From the NCBI GenBank assembly GCA_916610825.1, contig OU744447.1:29772561-29836560 (forward strand): DNA of 64,000 bases, in the 5' to 3' direction. The DNA is from Haliclystus octoradiatus (Eukaryota > Cnidaria > Staurozoa > Stauromedusae > Haliclystidae). Shown here piece by piece: positions 19,009 to 30,695 of the stretch. Made by a program: the position numbers and the translations under genes. The notes under the pieces were generated by a model. The model did not search any database. It was not told the origin of the DNA and worked only from the letters and a program-made list of their open reading frames with translations. The first letter of the stretch is position 1. Each line of letters opens with the position of its first letter.

Positions 19009-19122
19009 CGTATATGATGCTGTTTGCAACTTGCATTGCCAGGGAGCCGACCTGCTACACAATATTTCCTCCCCTACTTTGAAAGTTTGACATTCGACAA
19101 TAAAAGGAGCAACGTTCGCCAT
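19009..19122 (-). CDS. Possible first coding exon, unknown protein
   Basis: A true ATG at 19122 (minus strand) opens a frame of about 38 codons: MANVAPFIVECQTFKVGEEI, then three further cysteines up to QTASYT. A reasonable donor, ATACG|GTAGGTAT, follows and would end the exon in phase 0. The surrounding DNA is richer in CpG than the rest of the intron. Upstream on the same strand are a palindromic TGACGTCA and an octamer-like ATTTGCAT. This could be an alternative promoter and exon, a separate small gene inside the intron, or part of an unrecognised repeat. The frame also continues past the donor to about 18847. I recognise no family. Confidence 0.25.
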
Positions 19123-19167
19123 GCTAGCTTAGATCTCTTTGATCGCCTTCTCTCTTTACAAGCCTAT

Positions 19168-19191
19168 TGACGTCACGCGCCTCATTTGCAT
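19168..19191 (-). promoter_or_regulatory. CRE and octamer-like motifs
   Basis: TGACGTCA (19168-19175), the consensus cAMP-response element, is followed closely by ATTTGCAT (19184-19191), the octamer reverse form. Both are about 45-70 bp upstream of the ATG at 19122. A local CpG-rich stretch supports a promoter, but such short motifs can occur by chance. Confidence 0.3.
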
Positions 19192-20439
19192 AATCTGACC
19201 GCGCGACTTGTCCCTTTTTTATCGACAAAAATGCAGATTTCAGGCATTAAAATAGGTAAGATAAAAAATTCAATAAAAATAAATAAAACACGCCATCGGA
19301 ATCACAAGAAAAAATACTACAGTAATATATAATAAAAACAGGTACCAAAAATTCATTTCATAGGCACTTTAATTGGAATTGCATGGAAATGATATAAGAT
19401 TATAGTGAAACTGTTGCAAAGAGTAAAGACTGATCTACATAAAAAAAAGTAGGATATACCAAAGTAATGTATTAGTACTTATTCTATTGAGTAATTCCAC
19501 ATTGAAAAAAGTATCAGTGTATCAGGTAAAAAAAGTCTAGAAACTTTTCTCTCAAAAGGTCAAAACATCACATGATCTTTGTTTCCTGTGATAAAGCTAG
19601 AAAGGCCGGTGGACTAGTACAGTGTATCTTATTTTCGCGAGATTTAGCGTATAAAATATCACATCGATGGCAGATTACAGTGAACATCAAAATTGCACGT
19701 TGAAAAAAGTAGGCCAAGGGTACATCAAATTGACTTTCAGACGGGAACAAATCATATATCATATATCGTTTTTGAGGTTTTTCCCGCATTCTAAAAATGT
19801 AGTCAAGAATTTGACATTTGACCATGATATGATGTGTGGCTTTATTCTGCATAGTTGTAACATGTCAGACCATGGAAGACTCAGAGCACATTCTTATAAT
19901 GTGGCTAGCATCTAGCAAACTATAGGCTAGACCTACTAATTGTAAGCCATAAACGTAAGGTTTAGTTAGCCTCTGACAGTATTCCTGAATAGGTCATACC
20001 ACAGCATATTGGTCAGCACATTATTCAAGTCTAACAAACAAGTCGTCTATATGATACTTATATTTAGCTATAATCCAGAAAGATTGCAAGCAGCCTATAT
20101 GATAATAAGCTTATTAGCCTAATGATCTACGAAAGGTTAAGAAGAATTGAAAACTGAAAACTTATGCTTGCAATGCAGGGAACCTTTTTATGGTATTATA
20201 ATACACGATATCGAAACTAGACTAATATGTAGGTTTAACAATTGAAACAAAACAATTTAGTAGGCTGGATTTGTACAGGCAGTAACCAAAACAAATCAAC
20301 ATATAGGCTATCAATTATTAGCTTACTAAAGTACTAAGGCCTAACAGGATAGCTTCATTTCAAATTAGTAATTTATGAGGTCAAAGTAAACATTAAATGA
20401 CATCCAAATAATTGTATCATAATCTTCTTAGCAAATTAC
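19192..20439. other. Intron sequence, nothing recognised
   Basis: AT-rich with the word TAGGCCTA and its parts recurring. Open frames around 19568-19915 on both strands have no supporting features. Confidence 0.35.
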
Positions 20440-20509
20440 CTGTGAGCATAACAAATGTAACGGCAAAAACCAACGCCATGATATCTTTTGAATTTGCTTT
20501 TCTGGCCAT
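20440..20509 (-). CDS. Gene A, exon 1: signal peptide
   Basis: On the minus strand ATG at 20509 opens MARKANSKDIMALVFAVTFV followed by MLT, then donor CTCACAG|GTAATTTG in phase 1. A short positively charged N-terminus and a hydrophobic run (IMALVFAVTFVML) make a classical signal peptide. The phase fits exon 2 at 8922. The upstream context TTTAAAATGG has an A at -3. A TATATATTA sequence lies about 75 bp upstream and could serve as a TATA box. Directing the product to the secretory pathway agrees with the mucin-like exons downstream. Confidence 0.6.
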
Positions 20510-21736
20510 TTTAAATCAACAACTTTAAAATAATAATTCCACTGTTTTCATAAATCCAAATACAGAAACTACAGCTAATATATATGTCACCACTGAAATC
20601 AAAGCCAAAAGGTATAAATAAAAATGACGACGAATTCAATCAGAATGTGTGTAATATCTGTTCAACAATATCATCTCAATCGGAGCATAAAATGTCCATT
20701 GACCATTGTTGCAGAAATCCTGTGTTCTTTGAAGACACCTATTCAATTGGCTAGCAGAAAGACGACATAACTGAGGATACTGCTGGCTTTGTTTAATATA
20801 CATTTAGTATCCTCCAAGATCGACACGGTGTTGTTTTTCGTTATTAAGTTGTCAGGGAGACGAAAATCACCGACATATTCAATCACTGGATGAACAAGTA
20901 GTTGGCAAACTAACCACAATCCACATATCAAAAATATTGTCGGGTAACATTTTCGAGTGTATCGGCCTGTATCCTATAGGCTAGTAAAATAAACCTGACA
21001 ATCGTGATATCCATCATAATCATAAGTAATTCATAACTTTGAAGTTTGAAGAACAAATAACCCAGTTTGAATTTTTCTCGAAATTCATATCGACACAGCA
21101 AAGTAGACCAAATTGTTTCAGCTTCAGCAAGTATTCCAATTAATTACTATTACTACGCAGCACATGCAAGCTAAAACGTTGGACGATAAATTAGATGTTG
21201 TTATCTTCTGTTGAGGCGTGACTAAGTCACAAAACTACATTGTGGTAAAAGAGTAATATTATTCGTCAGCTGCGGTTTTCCAAAACAGCTCAATTGAACA
21301 CCTCTGTAAATCGACACCATTGCTCAATTGGTTGCACCAAATGCATCTCAAAATAATTATCATATCAAATCAAATTAAACGCGTCAAAAACTTGAAAAAA
21401 TCAAATGCATCGTCGCCATCTTGTCTCTTGTGATTTGACTACTTCACAAGAAAGGTGTTGCTGTTGTTTGGGTTGATAAATCCGTCCCAAATCCGAGTCC
21501 GATCCGATCTGATCTGCACAGGCTGGATTCAGATTGATTTTTTTGTCTTCGGATTGGATTAAGTGCCACTGTTTGAAGTTAAGTTGACTAAATGTACGTT
21601 TATTGGATGCTTACAGGATTTCCAGGATTCTAAATTTGATACCGCCTGTGTAGAACTCATATATTTTCGGAATTCAAGCAAAAAAATTGCTCCTCTATGC
21701 TCGAACTATGGTTGAATAATAGAAAAGAAAACACTA
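20510..21736. other. Upstream region of gene A, nothing further recognised
   Basis: This should contain the promoter of gene A on the minus strand. Only a TATA-like run near 20577-20586 is apparent. No other coding or mobile signal was seen. Confidence 0.35.
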
Positions 21737-22012
21737 TAGTGAAGCCTGGCAGCCAGCTATGAGACGTATACAGGTCTAGCTTTATATACAGGGTTGATTT
21801 AAATTTAATAGAAAATATTATTTCAGTGATACCAGAGATGACGGCTATAGACAGGTGGCCTTTGTATACAGGGTTCCTTCAATAGAAAATACTATTTCAG
21901 ACATTCCAATAGTGACCACTACAGATCAGAGCCATTTATTAACAAATAATTTAAATAGACGATGGCTCTGCTATAGATAGGTTGCGCTATATAGAGGTGA
22001 CAGATTTGACTG
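21737..22012. mobile_element. Tc1-like MITE, family 2, second copy
   Basis: Diverged copy of the element at 8214-8390. The left end is TATAGTGAAGCCTGGCAGCC and the right end inverted is CAGTCAAATCTGTCACCTC. It is longer because it holds a partial internal duplication of the ACAGGTGGCCTTTGTATACAGGG block and a 44-bp hAT-like insertion at 21927-21970. Confidence 0.6.
21927..21970. mobile_element. Ultra-short 44-bp hAT-like MITE
   Basis: CAGAGCCATTTATTAAC at the left and TAGACGATGGCTCTG at the right are the terminal repeats of hAT-like family 1, with only about 14 bp between them. The flanks are CTACAGAT (21919-21926) and CTATAGAT (21971-21978), an 8-bp duplication with one mismatch. The host copy of family 2 at 8214-8390 shows the unoccupied sequence CTATAGACAGG in the same context, confirming a real insertion. 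Confidence 0.85.
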
Positions 22013-23244
22013 AAGTCGCTATACTGTACTGGCAATATTTTTACATTTTCGGGTTATCGAAGCTTAGAAATTACATGTTCGTCAATTCTGGTCGACTGGG
22101 GCCTTTTGATGATGCAAGTCAATTTTCTCTGGAAGCTACAATTTTGGGATTCTGAATTGACAACATAAATTGGGCCAATGTCTTATATACGAGTACTTAA
22201 CTAGCCATGAAATTTCCATGTGATATGTTTTATTGGCGGTGAAGTTAATTTGACATTTTTTAGTTGTCGTATAGCTGGCTTGGCACCACATTAGTGTACG
22301 AATTTCTGTAATCATAAAAAAATATTATCTACCAGAGCGAGATTCATTAAAAACTATTTGAATTTTGATATTTATAGGCACTGTACTCAATTAATGCTTG
22401 CCGTCTCTCATGGGAGTTGAAACAAACTGACTTGAGTAAAGTTCATTTGAAATGTTCTTAAAGGGGCAAAATTGAACGGCGACCGCTGCGAGCACAAGTT
22501 GAATTTATGCTTAGCGTAATTCAACCGTCTCGCTTTGAAACAATTGTTATACGCAGGTCCAATTTGTAATAAAATTCATATCAACAAAAAACGTTGTGTT
22601 ATAAACAATAAGCATGCACGTGATCCTAAGTGGTAGCGCCTGTCGGTCACTTGTCGTTTGTCATTTTTCATTTGCTGGTCATTTGCTCCTTTAATGTCAA
22701 TAGCAGATTTGTCTTTGTCTGAAATCTCAAAGGAGTACATAAACTTCACTAGCAATTAGTGTAGGTCCAGTACCGGACCTTGTGTGATAAAACTTTCAGA
22801 TCACTAATAGCAATAACATTAAACAATTGACTAAGCTGACTATCACTGTACGGAGAGTGAACTTTGTAGGAGAACATGAGACACAATACGCATTGAAAAG
22901 ATTTACAATTACTCAAGACATCTTAATCATTTCCTTCATAAAAATTTAATTCAAGTCACAGTAAACCAGTATCTGTGATATGAATATATATCCAAGGTAT
23001 CTTTTCTTCACGTAGTTATAATGATAGTCGTACATTAGCAGCTTACTCTATTCAAGAACGCAAAATCGGACATAATGAGGTCGGTTTAGAAATAATGCAG
23101 CCTTAATTCTTTCTACACCACACAAATTTTCATGAAAGATGCGGAATGATGTGAAGGCAGGCGCTGCCATTAGCTTGTTCAGAACCTAGGGACAAGTAAC
23201 TAAGGACACAATTCTTCTGTTCCTAAAATTGTCATAAGTCTTAT
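22013..23244. other. No gene recognised
   Basis: AT-rich. A perfect 8-bp stem hairpin GTTGAATT...AATTCAAC lies near 22498-22525, and AGGTCC...GGACCT near 22764-22781. The left boundary of the Gypsy fragment that follows could not be found, and no LTR is visible here. Confidence 0.35.
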
Positions 23245-25895
23245 AGGCAAGCCGTTAAAAATCAATTATCTGAGTCACTGAGTAAAGGCGTTATTAAGGA
23301 CTCTGCCAGTCCATATTCAAGTCCTTTGGTTGTGGATAAGAAAAAAAGATGGAAGTTTACGTTTAAGTGTTGATTACAGAAAATTAAATTATATTACTAA
23401 GAAAGATCGATACCCTTTATCAAGGATTGATGATATATTGGATACCCTTGGCTCTAACTGCTATTTTAGTACTTTAGATTTATTTGCTGGCTATTGGCAA
23501 GTTTGTTTAGACAAATTATCCTTCGTCACTCCTTTTGGTCAATTTTCTTGGACCCATTTACCTTTTGGTTTACGTAATGCACCAGCAACCGTTCAAAGAT
23601 TAATGAACGTTGTTTTGCATGATTTCATTGGTGAGTTTTGTTCTGTTTACTTAGACGATATTTTAATTTATTCGAAATCTTTTAATGATCATCTGGAGCA
23701 CTTGGAGAGTATTTTTAATCGATTGTATAGCTCTGGTTTACGTTTGAAACCTTCTAAATGTGAATTATTAAAACAAGAAGTAAATTACTTGGGTCATGTC
23801 ATTTCTAAAGACGGTGTCAAAGTTAATCCTAACAAAATGAAACAAGTTATTGATATACCTATTCCTACTTGTGTTACTGAAGTACGATCTTTTTTGGCAC
23901 TTGTAGGCTATTATCACCGTTTTATTAAAGATTTTGCTAATATTGCAGATCCCCTTTACGCATTATTAAAAATAGATCGTCCTTTTGAATGGACTACTAC
24001 TCAGGATGAAGCATTTATTACATTAAAATATCAAATTTGTACTTCTGTTGTTTTGGCATATCCTTCTTTAGATCAAGATTTTATTATACATACCGATGCA
24101 TCTGCTTCTGGTTTTGGAGCTGTATTATCACAGATCGATGTCAATGGTCAGGAGAGACCTGTTTCTTTTGCTGCTCGAACATTAACATCAGGAGAAAATC
24201 AGTACACTGTTACAGAGTTGGAGATGAAAGCCCTTTGTTGGGCATGTAAAACTTTTCGTCCGTATATCGAAAATAATCGGACAATCGTCTATGCAGACCA
24301 TTTACCTTTAACGAGATTAACAGGAATTATCGAGAATTAAAAGGTAGTTGGGCCAGATGGAATTTTGAATTAGATATTTATAATTTGGACATATGTTATA
24401 AACCTGGTAAGCTGAATGTTTTTGCCGACGTACTATCTCGGTCTGTAAACGTAATTAATGATTCACAATCTCCTTTTGATACTTTTTCCATTGAACAGAT
24501 CATCACAGAACAGCATATTGAGATGAATTTTTGAAGAACATTTATTCATATTTATCAGGCGATATTATTAATGATGACTTATTTATTGAAAGTATTGATT
24601 GTTAAAAGTCTAATCTACATTTATTAGATGGTATCATTCGTTTTGAAGATCCTAAACTCCATCGGTCATCTATTGTTATTCCCTTGCATTTACGAGAAAC
24701 ACTACTCGCAGAGAATCACGGAGGTTTTGGTGGACATCCTGGAGAACAGCGTATGCTTGACAGAATGCGGGTACACTATTGGTGGCCCAACATGAGACAA
24801 GACATTCGCAATTGGTGCAAAGGATGCTATCCTTGCGCATTGGCTAAAGGATCAGAAAGGCGAACCAAACAACCATTGACCTTGAGTGAAACTGTATCTC
24901 AACCTTGGGAGATTGTATCGATCGAGCTAACTGAATTCAAGCAGATAACAGAAGAAGGTAACAAATTTGCTTTAGTTGTAATTGATACATTTTCCAAATG
25001 GATTGAGGCATTTGCTATATCTAATAAAAAGGCTGATACTGTTTGTAGAACATTACATGATCATATATTATGCCGATATTCCATACGATCTTTAACTAGT
25101 GATCGCGGCTCCGAGTTCTGTAACAAACTTTTGGATGAAATTTGTACAAGGTTAAAAATTAAGAAGAAAGAGACTGATGCTTATCACCCTCAAGCTAATC
25201 CGGTGGAGCGAGTTAACAGAAAAATGAAGGAGCAACTTCGTGTTTTGGCTCAATAGAATCCGTTTGATTGGGAGTTACAATTGCCTGAAATATTATGGGC
25301 TGGTAGATCTACACCCCATTCAGTTACCGGGGAAAGTCCGTATTATGTGATGTTTGGCTATGATCCGATTTTACCATCTGAAACTGCATTTAGGGCGCCT
25401 ATTACCCCCTACCAAATAGACATGGATGACTATGGAAGTGCTCTATTTGAATCTCAATGAAAGATTTGGTCAGCAGTGTACAAGAGGATAGAACAACAAA
25501 AACAGACTTATAAGAAACATTATGATCAACGTGTGAAGGCTAAACAACCAAATATTCATCCTGGTGATCGAGTCTTAGTATCGTCATGATTTATTACAAG
25601 GAAAAGCAGGCAAATTAGTATCTCATTCCCTTTGATGGTTTATATCGTGTGGAATCTGTAACAGACACTGGTGCCCTTGTACGTCCTATATTCCAGAAAG
25701 AGTGATTAAAAGATGCCATATATGTAAATTTTGATAAATTGAGTCGCCCATACAAGTTATTACCAGATCAGTGGCGCACTGATCTGAGACGACGTACATC
25801 GAAGAGAGTCCATTCTACTATTGACTCTCCTATTGTGTCTGAAAAAGAGGATAACAGTCAACCAATTAGTTATGCATTACGCTCCCAATGACCAA
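23245..25895 (+). pseudogene. Ty3/Gypsy pol fragment (RT-RNaseH-integrase)
   Basis: Starts in the RT fingers (SPYSSPLVV) and, after a one-base slip in an A-run near 23340, gives a 336-codon frame. It contains RLSVDYRKLNYITKKDRYPL, LDLFAGYWQV, the intact catalytic SVYLDDILIYSK and the RNase H start FIIHTDASASGFGAVLSQID. RNase H ends shifted in frame near 24340-24440 (KPGKLNVFADVLSRS). The integrase at 24684-25256 has the HHCC finger ending CKGCYPCAL. Of the catalytic core, the third motif HPQANPVERVNR is clear, as is SDRGSEF; the first acidic residue reads as VSIEL rather than the usual D. Several stops and frameshifts follow to about 25890. Gag, protease and both LTRs are not seen. Confidence 0.85.
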
Positions 25896-26076
25896 TATAA
25901 TTAACCACCTACTTTGATATTTTATGATTAGGTTTTTATATAATATAGATTTTTACAGTCATTGATAAGATAAAGACTATTTTAGTATATACTTTTCTTT
26001 ACTGTATCTAGCCTAATTTTATTTGTAAACATATATAGCCAACCAATCAGTGGAAGATTGGTGTTATTTTAAGAAG

Positions 26077-26087
26077 GGGGAAATAAA
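26077..26087 (+). other. Polypurine tract of the Gypsy fragment
   Basis: AAGAAGGGGGAAATAAA, at about 26073-26089, lies just downstream of the pol remnant, where a Gypsy element places its plus-strand primer. The LTR that should follow is absent, apparently replaced by the inverted-repeat sequence starting at 26099. Confidence 0.4.
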
Positions 26088-26098
26088 TAGATGACCTA

Positions 26099-26779
26099 TT
26101 AAAGGATTACATCACTCTTGTGAGTGGGTTATCGGAATTTAGATCCAAGAGTTCCCCAACAACAAACGAGAAATCCATATCGTAAACGAGGCCACCGAGT
26201 TAACGATATGGATTTCGAGTTTGTTGTTAGAGAACGAGTGGGTCTAAATTTCGATGGCCCACGAACAAAGAGTGATGTAATCATTTTAATAATCATGTAA
26301 CATAACCTTTGTCTGGAACATCAATTATCTCTCATCAATTTCACTACAACAATAATTTGTTTTGGCTAATTTAATGGGTCATTGATTTTTCATTAAATGC
26401 AATTTGAATGAAATTGTTACGAATATCATTTAGAAATATAACGCAAAGAATTCAATATGTTTGCAATTGGAAATATATAGTAAAAGTTACATCTGAATGT
26501 AGCAAATCCCAAGTTGTTACTTTTTTAATTTCTCAATTGAATTTTCAATTACAGAGTATGCATTCAAGTTGATTCAAGTCGCAGCTAGTCGCCATTTTCA
26601 AAACATGTGTTCTAGTTGTTTGGCTAAAACCGTGCAGGTATAGGTCTATAACCTCACACGTGCGGGTATAGACCCATACCTGCACGCTTTTTGGGGTTGC
26701 CATGGAGTTTCGTGGGTTGTCTTGACATAACTGCTAAACACGTGGTACAAATCCACCAATCATGATAGAAGATTTTTCA
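26099..26779 (+). mobile_element. Hairpin-bearing repeat family 3, left arm
   Basis: A 681-bp unit whose inverted, closely similar copy lies at 30696-31289. It opens with a ~185-bp nested palindrome: outer arms GGATTACATCACTCTTG and GAGTGATGTAATC, inner arms ATCCATATCGT and ACGATATGGAT. Then AT-rich sequence follows, then a 56-bp near-perfect palindrome at 26631-26686, and it ends near CCACCAATCATGATA. No coding frame. Because the pair is in inverted orientation it could be the long terminal repeats of one large element or two independent insertions. Target duplication is uncertain (TTAA-like sequences at both outer edges). Confidence 0.65.
26631..26686. repeat. 56-bp near-perfect palindrome
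   Basis: CGTGCAGGTATAGGTCTATA faces TATAGACCCATACCTGCACG across a short centre. Single-stranded DNA or RNA would fold into a hairpin of about 26 bp. It is conserved in the other arm at 30787-30842. Confidence 0.85.
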
Positions 26780-26923
26780 AGTGATTATTAAAGTGAAATA
26801 ACTACCCACTACGTAGTTGTATTAATAATGCTGCGTACAGGGTGTTAGCCAAGATTAGATTTCAGTTATTGTCAGTGGCGTATGGTCGCTTTATCTTGTT
26901 GTCTCATGATTTACCTTGTTTTG

Positions 26924-26933
26924 GTTTATTTAT
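26924..26933 (-). terminator. Probable polyadenylation signal of gene B
   Basis: Minus-strand AATAAA in CATAAATAAACC, about 195 bp beyond the stop codon of the gene B terminal exon. The position suits a short 3' UTR. Confidence 0.4.
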
Positions 26934-27124
26934 GTAACTGTTAATGTTACAAAGAGTAGACAGATTACAGAACTATGTGAGGGCATATTGGGCAATGCAA
27001 CCACTATTATTATAGTCTCATTAACAATATGGATGTTACTTGATGCTTACAAACATATAAATTTCAAATCCATACAAATCAGCATCTGGATAAAAATTAA
27101 GTGCATCGATCGAAAAGAAAATAT

Positions 27125-27558
27125 TCAGTATATCATTGGTTTTACATAAATCCAAAGACATGTTTCACCAGCATTATCATATTCATAGTATTCATAAAGA
27201 TCCTCGCTGTACCATAGGGTGTAAGACATGGATTGATAAAACATGTAATAATCCTCTGTAGAAATATCAGCTGCATACCGTCCGTTTCCTTCGTATTTGT
27301 TGAAGCCAGATTGAGGAATAACTTCCTTGTTTCTAATTGGATCAACTAGTACAATCAGGTTTACAACAAGGGTATTACCATTGAAGCATCCAAAATGAGT
27401 ATGGTAACTATTTAAAGAAGAAAGGCATGATAACCACCCAGAACCATATACCAGCTTTACTTGATATTTTCCAGATTTCAATTTGAATGTAAGCCTCCCA
27501 GGTTTGTCTTCTTTTGCAGCAACACAGATCAATTGGTCTTGTATTGGTGTCCACTCTC
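27125..27558 (-). CDS. Gene B, terminal exon: extracellular C-terminal domain
   Basis: A 434-nt minus-strand exon with acceptor TTATCTAATCCCGTAG and phase 1 start, ending in TGA at 27125. It encodes 143 residues beginning EWTPIQDQLICVAAKEDKPG. Alternating hydrophobic stretches (RLTFKLKSGKYQVKLVYGSG, LVVNLIVLVDP), three or four cysteines and many aromatic residues (YYMFYQSMSYTLWYSEDLYE) suggest a beta-rich secreted domain. No family is recognised. The phase matches the donor of the PAN-like exon at 50303-50657, the nearest upstream exon on this strand, so I propose they are one gene with a 22.7-kb intron. Unseen exons between them are possible. Confidence 0.55.
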
Positions 27559-28239
27559 CTACGGGATTAGATAAAAAATGAATTATATCACACAAAGATA
27601 AATGCATTAATAAATATAGAACATTATCTCGTATGGTTGGTTGGTTGTGAACGCTTAGCTTGTTCGTTTCGCTGTTCGTATTGTCCCTTCGAAAAGTAAT
27701 CTATCGTATGTACAATCATTAAGATACTTGATATGGATTTTATTACTTAATATGTAATAGCCTTGATTATTTTAGTTAGCCTCTTATTATTAAACCTATA
27801 AATATCATTAATAAAATCATTAAAAACATGATAATATTGTGAAATTTCATGATTTTCAGGTGAACCTGCCTTACAGCTTAATTTGCAACATTTTATTTTG
27901 CCTCCAATGTTCAATGTATGCGTTGATAGAAACGCTTTCCGATTTTTTATATGAAATATAATACAAAATTCCATGAAATATATAAATAATACTGTATTGA
28001 CGAGAATTAATACTAAGAGTGTTTAGTATGGAATATGATGTAAAACAGACCTACGAATATGCGTGCAAGGTGCTAAATTCAACCTTTTAATTAATCTGAA
28101 TATGCCTTTGTATTACGCATTCAATACAAAACTTCATTGTTATTGGAATATTATATTGAAAAAGTTTTTAATTACAACCTCTTTCAAAATTACTTTTCGT
28201 TTTGATCCTCATCTATTCCGTAGAAACACTTCTAATCTT
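27559..28239. other. Intron of gene B, nothing recognised
   Basis: AT-rich sequence. Open frames at 27747-27974 (minus) and 28063-28398 (plus) have no supporting signal; the latter runs into the MITE that follows. Confidence 0.35.
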
Positions 28240-29012
28240 AAAGGGAGAATACTGACCGGGGAACGTTGCGCGCGGAAATTGAATTCTTCATACCAAATTC
28301 AAGTACTCGTTTTGAAACAGAGTTGGCCTCGTCTTAATTCTATTGTTTTGAACGAAATAATCAAAAACACGAGACAGGAACAAATGTCGAAGCCGTGAAC
28401 TCGTGACAATCATCAACGAATCAATGTTTTTAAACAACGATTTATTCCATGCATTTTACTCAGATTCGCATAGTTTTATTGAATTATCACATTAGTTTGC
28501 TTTTGGTATATTTATCCTTGGTTATATTTACTGAAGTTGCCTTGTTATTAGTTGGCAAGCTTTTATGGTCCGATCGTTACATCAACAAAAACATGAAAAA
28601 GAACGATAGTCGATACGCAAGATGACCTAAGATGTCAAGAAACACAAGGATTTGGCTTTATAACGAAAATGAAAATGTTAAACAAGGTTCTTGTTAGTGT
28701 TACTTTCGTTCAACATATCAATCGAACTGGTCGAACTAAAAACGCTCCTGCACATCATACTTTTTATACTGTTGATCACATAGTAAACAATATATTAAAG
28801 TCCAGAACGTGATAAAATAAGTACGTAGTATAGCTCCCAAATTGTGATTTTAATTTGTTCATTTGAAATACTTTCCATAAAATCAACATACGGCCAGAAT
28901 AATAAAACGAAGCTCACTCACACGCACGACAGCTTTTCTCAAAGCTTTGTTTAAATTGATGACGTATGAGTTGGTTGAGCGCGCAATGTTCCCCGGTCAG
29001 TATTCTCCCTTT
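28240..29012. mobile_element. Non-autonomous DNA element with 35-bp inverted repeats
   Basis: Starts AAAGGGAGAATACTGACCGG and continues GGAACGTTGCGCGC; the right end is the inverse with one mismatch (GCGCGCAATGTTCC...CTCCCTTT). The terminal repeats are about 35 bp and the whole element 773 bp. No open frame of note lies between them. I see no clear target duplication, so the superfamily is left open. Confidence 0.75.
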
Positions 29013-29225
29013 CATACGTGTTAATAAGTCAGACCACCAGCAGTGATAAATCCGATCATGCGTCTATCTTGTCTGTTCCAAACTTCATTCGTTAATTACA
29101 CTTATGGAACATCTACTAAGGGCCGGTCATTTTATCTGTATAAAATAAATAAAAACATTTTTCACCGATTTGCAGCTACAGTATTACTTTTGTAAGAGTC
29201 CTTCATATGAATTTTATTGACTTTA

Positions 29226-29290
29226 CTTAAGGATTACCTCACTCTTCCGAGTGGGTTAACGGGATCTAGACCCACGAGTACACAACAATT
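29226..29290 (+). repeat. Partial copy of repeat family 3 terminus
   Basis: TTAAGGATTACCTCACTCTT, then GAGTGGGTTAACGGGATCTAGACC, matches the outer end of the arms at 26099 and 31289. Only the first ~55 bp are present. Confidence 0.6.
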
Positions 29291-30465
29291 AATACTCATA
29301 CTTCGTTTAATGGACAAAATTCGAGCTGGACTTGATAACTCAACAGCCATACAGAAGAAGCACGTTATATTGACTCAAAATTGTTGGCAGACTACAGGTG
29401 AAGTCTATACAAGAGGCCTAGGAAGCTACATTTTCAAGGTGACATATACATTATTTGGTTTTGGAAATATGCATAATTATTCATCGTTGCGTTGCGTTGT
29501 TTTCGAAGAAAACTTTTGAATGCCATTTTAATTCACAATCAAACTTGCGAATTCGGATTCATTCCTAATCTTATTGAATTTTGAAGTACGGCTGGAATAA
29601 GAAATAACTATAACTGTCTTAATGTACATCTTTGCATAAAAAGAGAGTCACTTCAAGCGTATGTACCCTCATTAGCTCTCCCAATCCTCTAACAAAATGT
29701 TCGAAAGTAGTATCATACGAATCAATGTGTTATATGATCTGTGTTTTTGTTTGGCTTGCTATTTCATTTTCCTTTTGTACTCTTCGTATCGAAACGAAAT
29801 GTATCTTTTCAGTTTGCGGCCCTTGCGGTTTACTTCATTGCTGCTATTGTTTGCTAGGACATCCCCATGGATCTTCCCAATCAATCATGACCGCTCAGTG
29901 ATCTCGAGTGCTCTTTCCAATCACACGGCCTTTTAGTTGAAGCTCCAAATTCACGGCTTTGGTATTTTGTACGCGCGAGCGTGGAGAAGCTATTGAATGA
30001 TTGAAATGCATGATTTATTTGACCACTAAACTTACTTGAATGTTTTAATAGGGTTTTATTTAATTGTAATAAGGTTTAATAAACAGATGCTTTTGAAGTA
30101 TGATAGATTTTAAGAATTTGAATTATTTGTATACTATGGAAATAAAATTAAAGAGCCAATCAGATGTTAGGGGGTTTAATTTACTATCATGAATGCAGCA
30201 TAGTAAATTGAAACAGGGATTGATCTAATTCATAGTTTCAAACTGTAAAGTGGAGATGTCATTTGAAAGTTATACAAAAAATTAAAAGTCTTGAACAAAG
30301 AAATCAATTAAAAATTATGAATATTGAAACATAGAACTTTTTCACAGGCTCCCAATGAGTCCCTCGAGAATTATTTAAAAATGATCTCCCCCAATCTAAT
30401 TCGGCCCACATTAAACCCAGCAACGCGGGTAACTCATTGCTAGTATAATATGTAGATATATAGAT
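29291..30465. other. Intron of gene B, nothing recognised
   Basis: Mixed composition. Plus-strand frames at 29217-29519 and 29632-29936 encode peptides I do not recognise and have no splice or start support. Confidence 0.35.
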
Positions 30466-30668
30466 ATATACTTGTCTGCCGCTATATATATATAGATAAA
30501 GATAAAGCGAGAAACTTTAAGTTACAGAAAATGAATGCGTAGTCTTTGACTCCATTATTATTATTATTCACGCTCTGTCAAATGACATCGAGCACTATAT
30601 CAACTGCTGTTAGATACCATATCATCATTATTATTATTACATTATATATATATATATATATATATATA
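30466..30668. repeat. PLE end remnants and (TA)n microsatellite
   Basis: ACTTGTCTGCCGCTATATAT at 30470-30490 matches the PLE terminus seen inverted at 63206-63230. CGCTCTGTCAAATGA with TAGATA at 30569-30616 matches the 5' edge of the second PLE (17044-17095). A (TA)n run lies at 30640-30668. They look like scars of PLE insertion into simple repeats. Confidence 0.5.
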
Positions 30669-30695
30669 ATGCAGAGCTGTTTAACAATTATTTCA

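Noticed and set aside
24037-24249. Second frame in the Gypsy RNase H region
   Set aside because: Cysteine- and phenylalanine-rich shadow of the true RNase H frame.
28063-28398. Plus-strand 111-codon frame
   Set aside because: It crosses the left end of an inverted-repeat element and has no recognisable domain.
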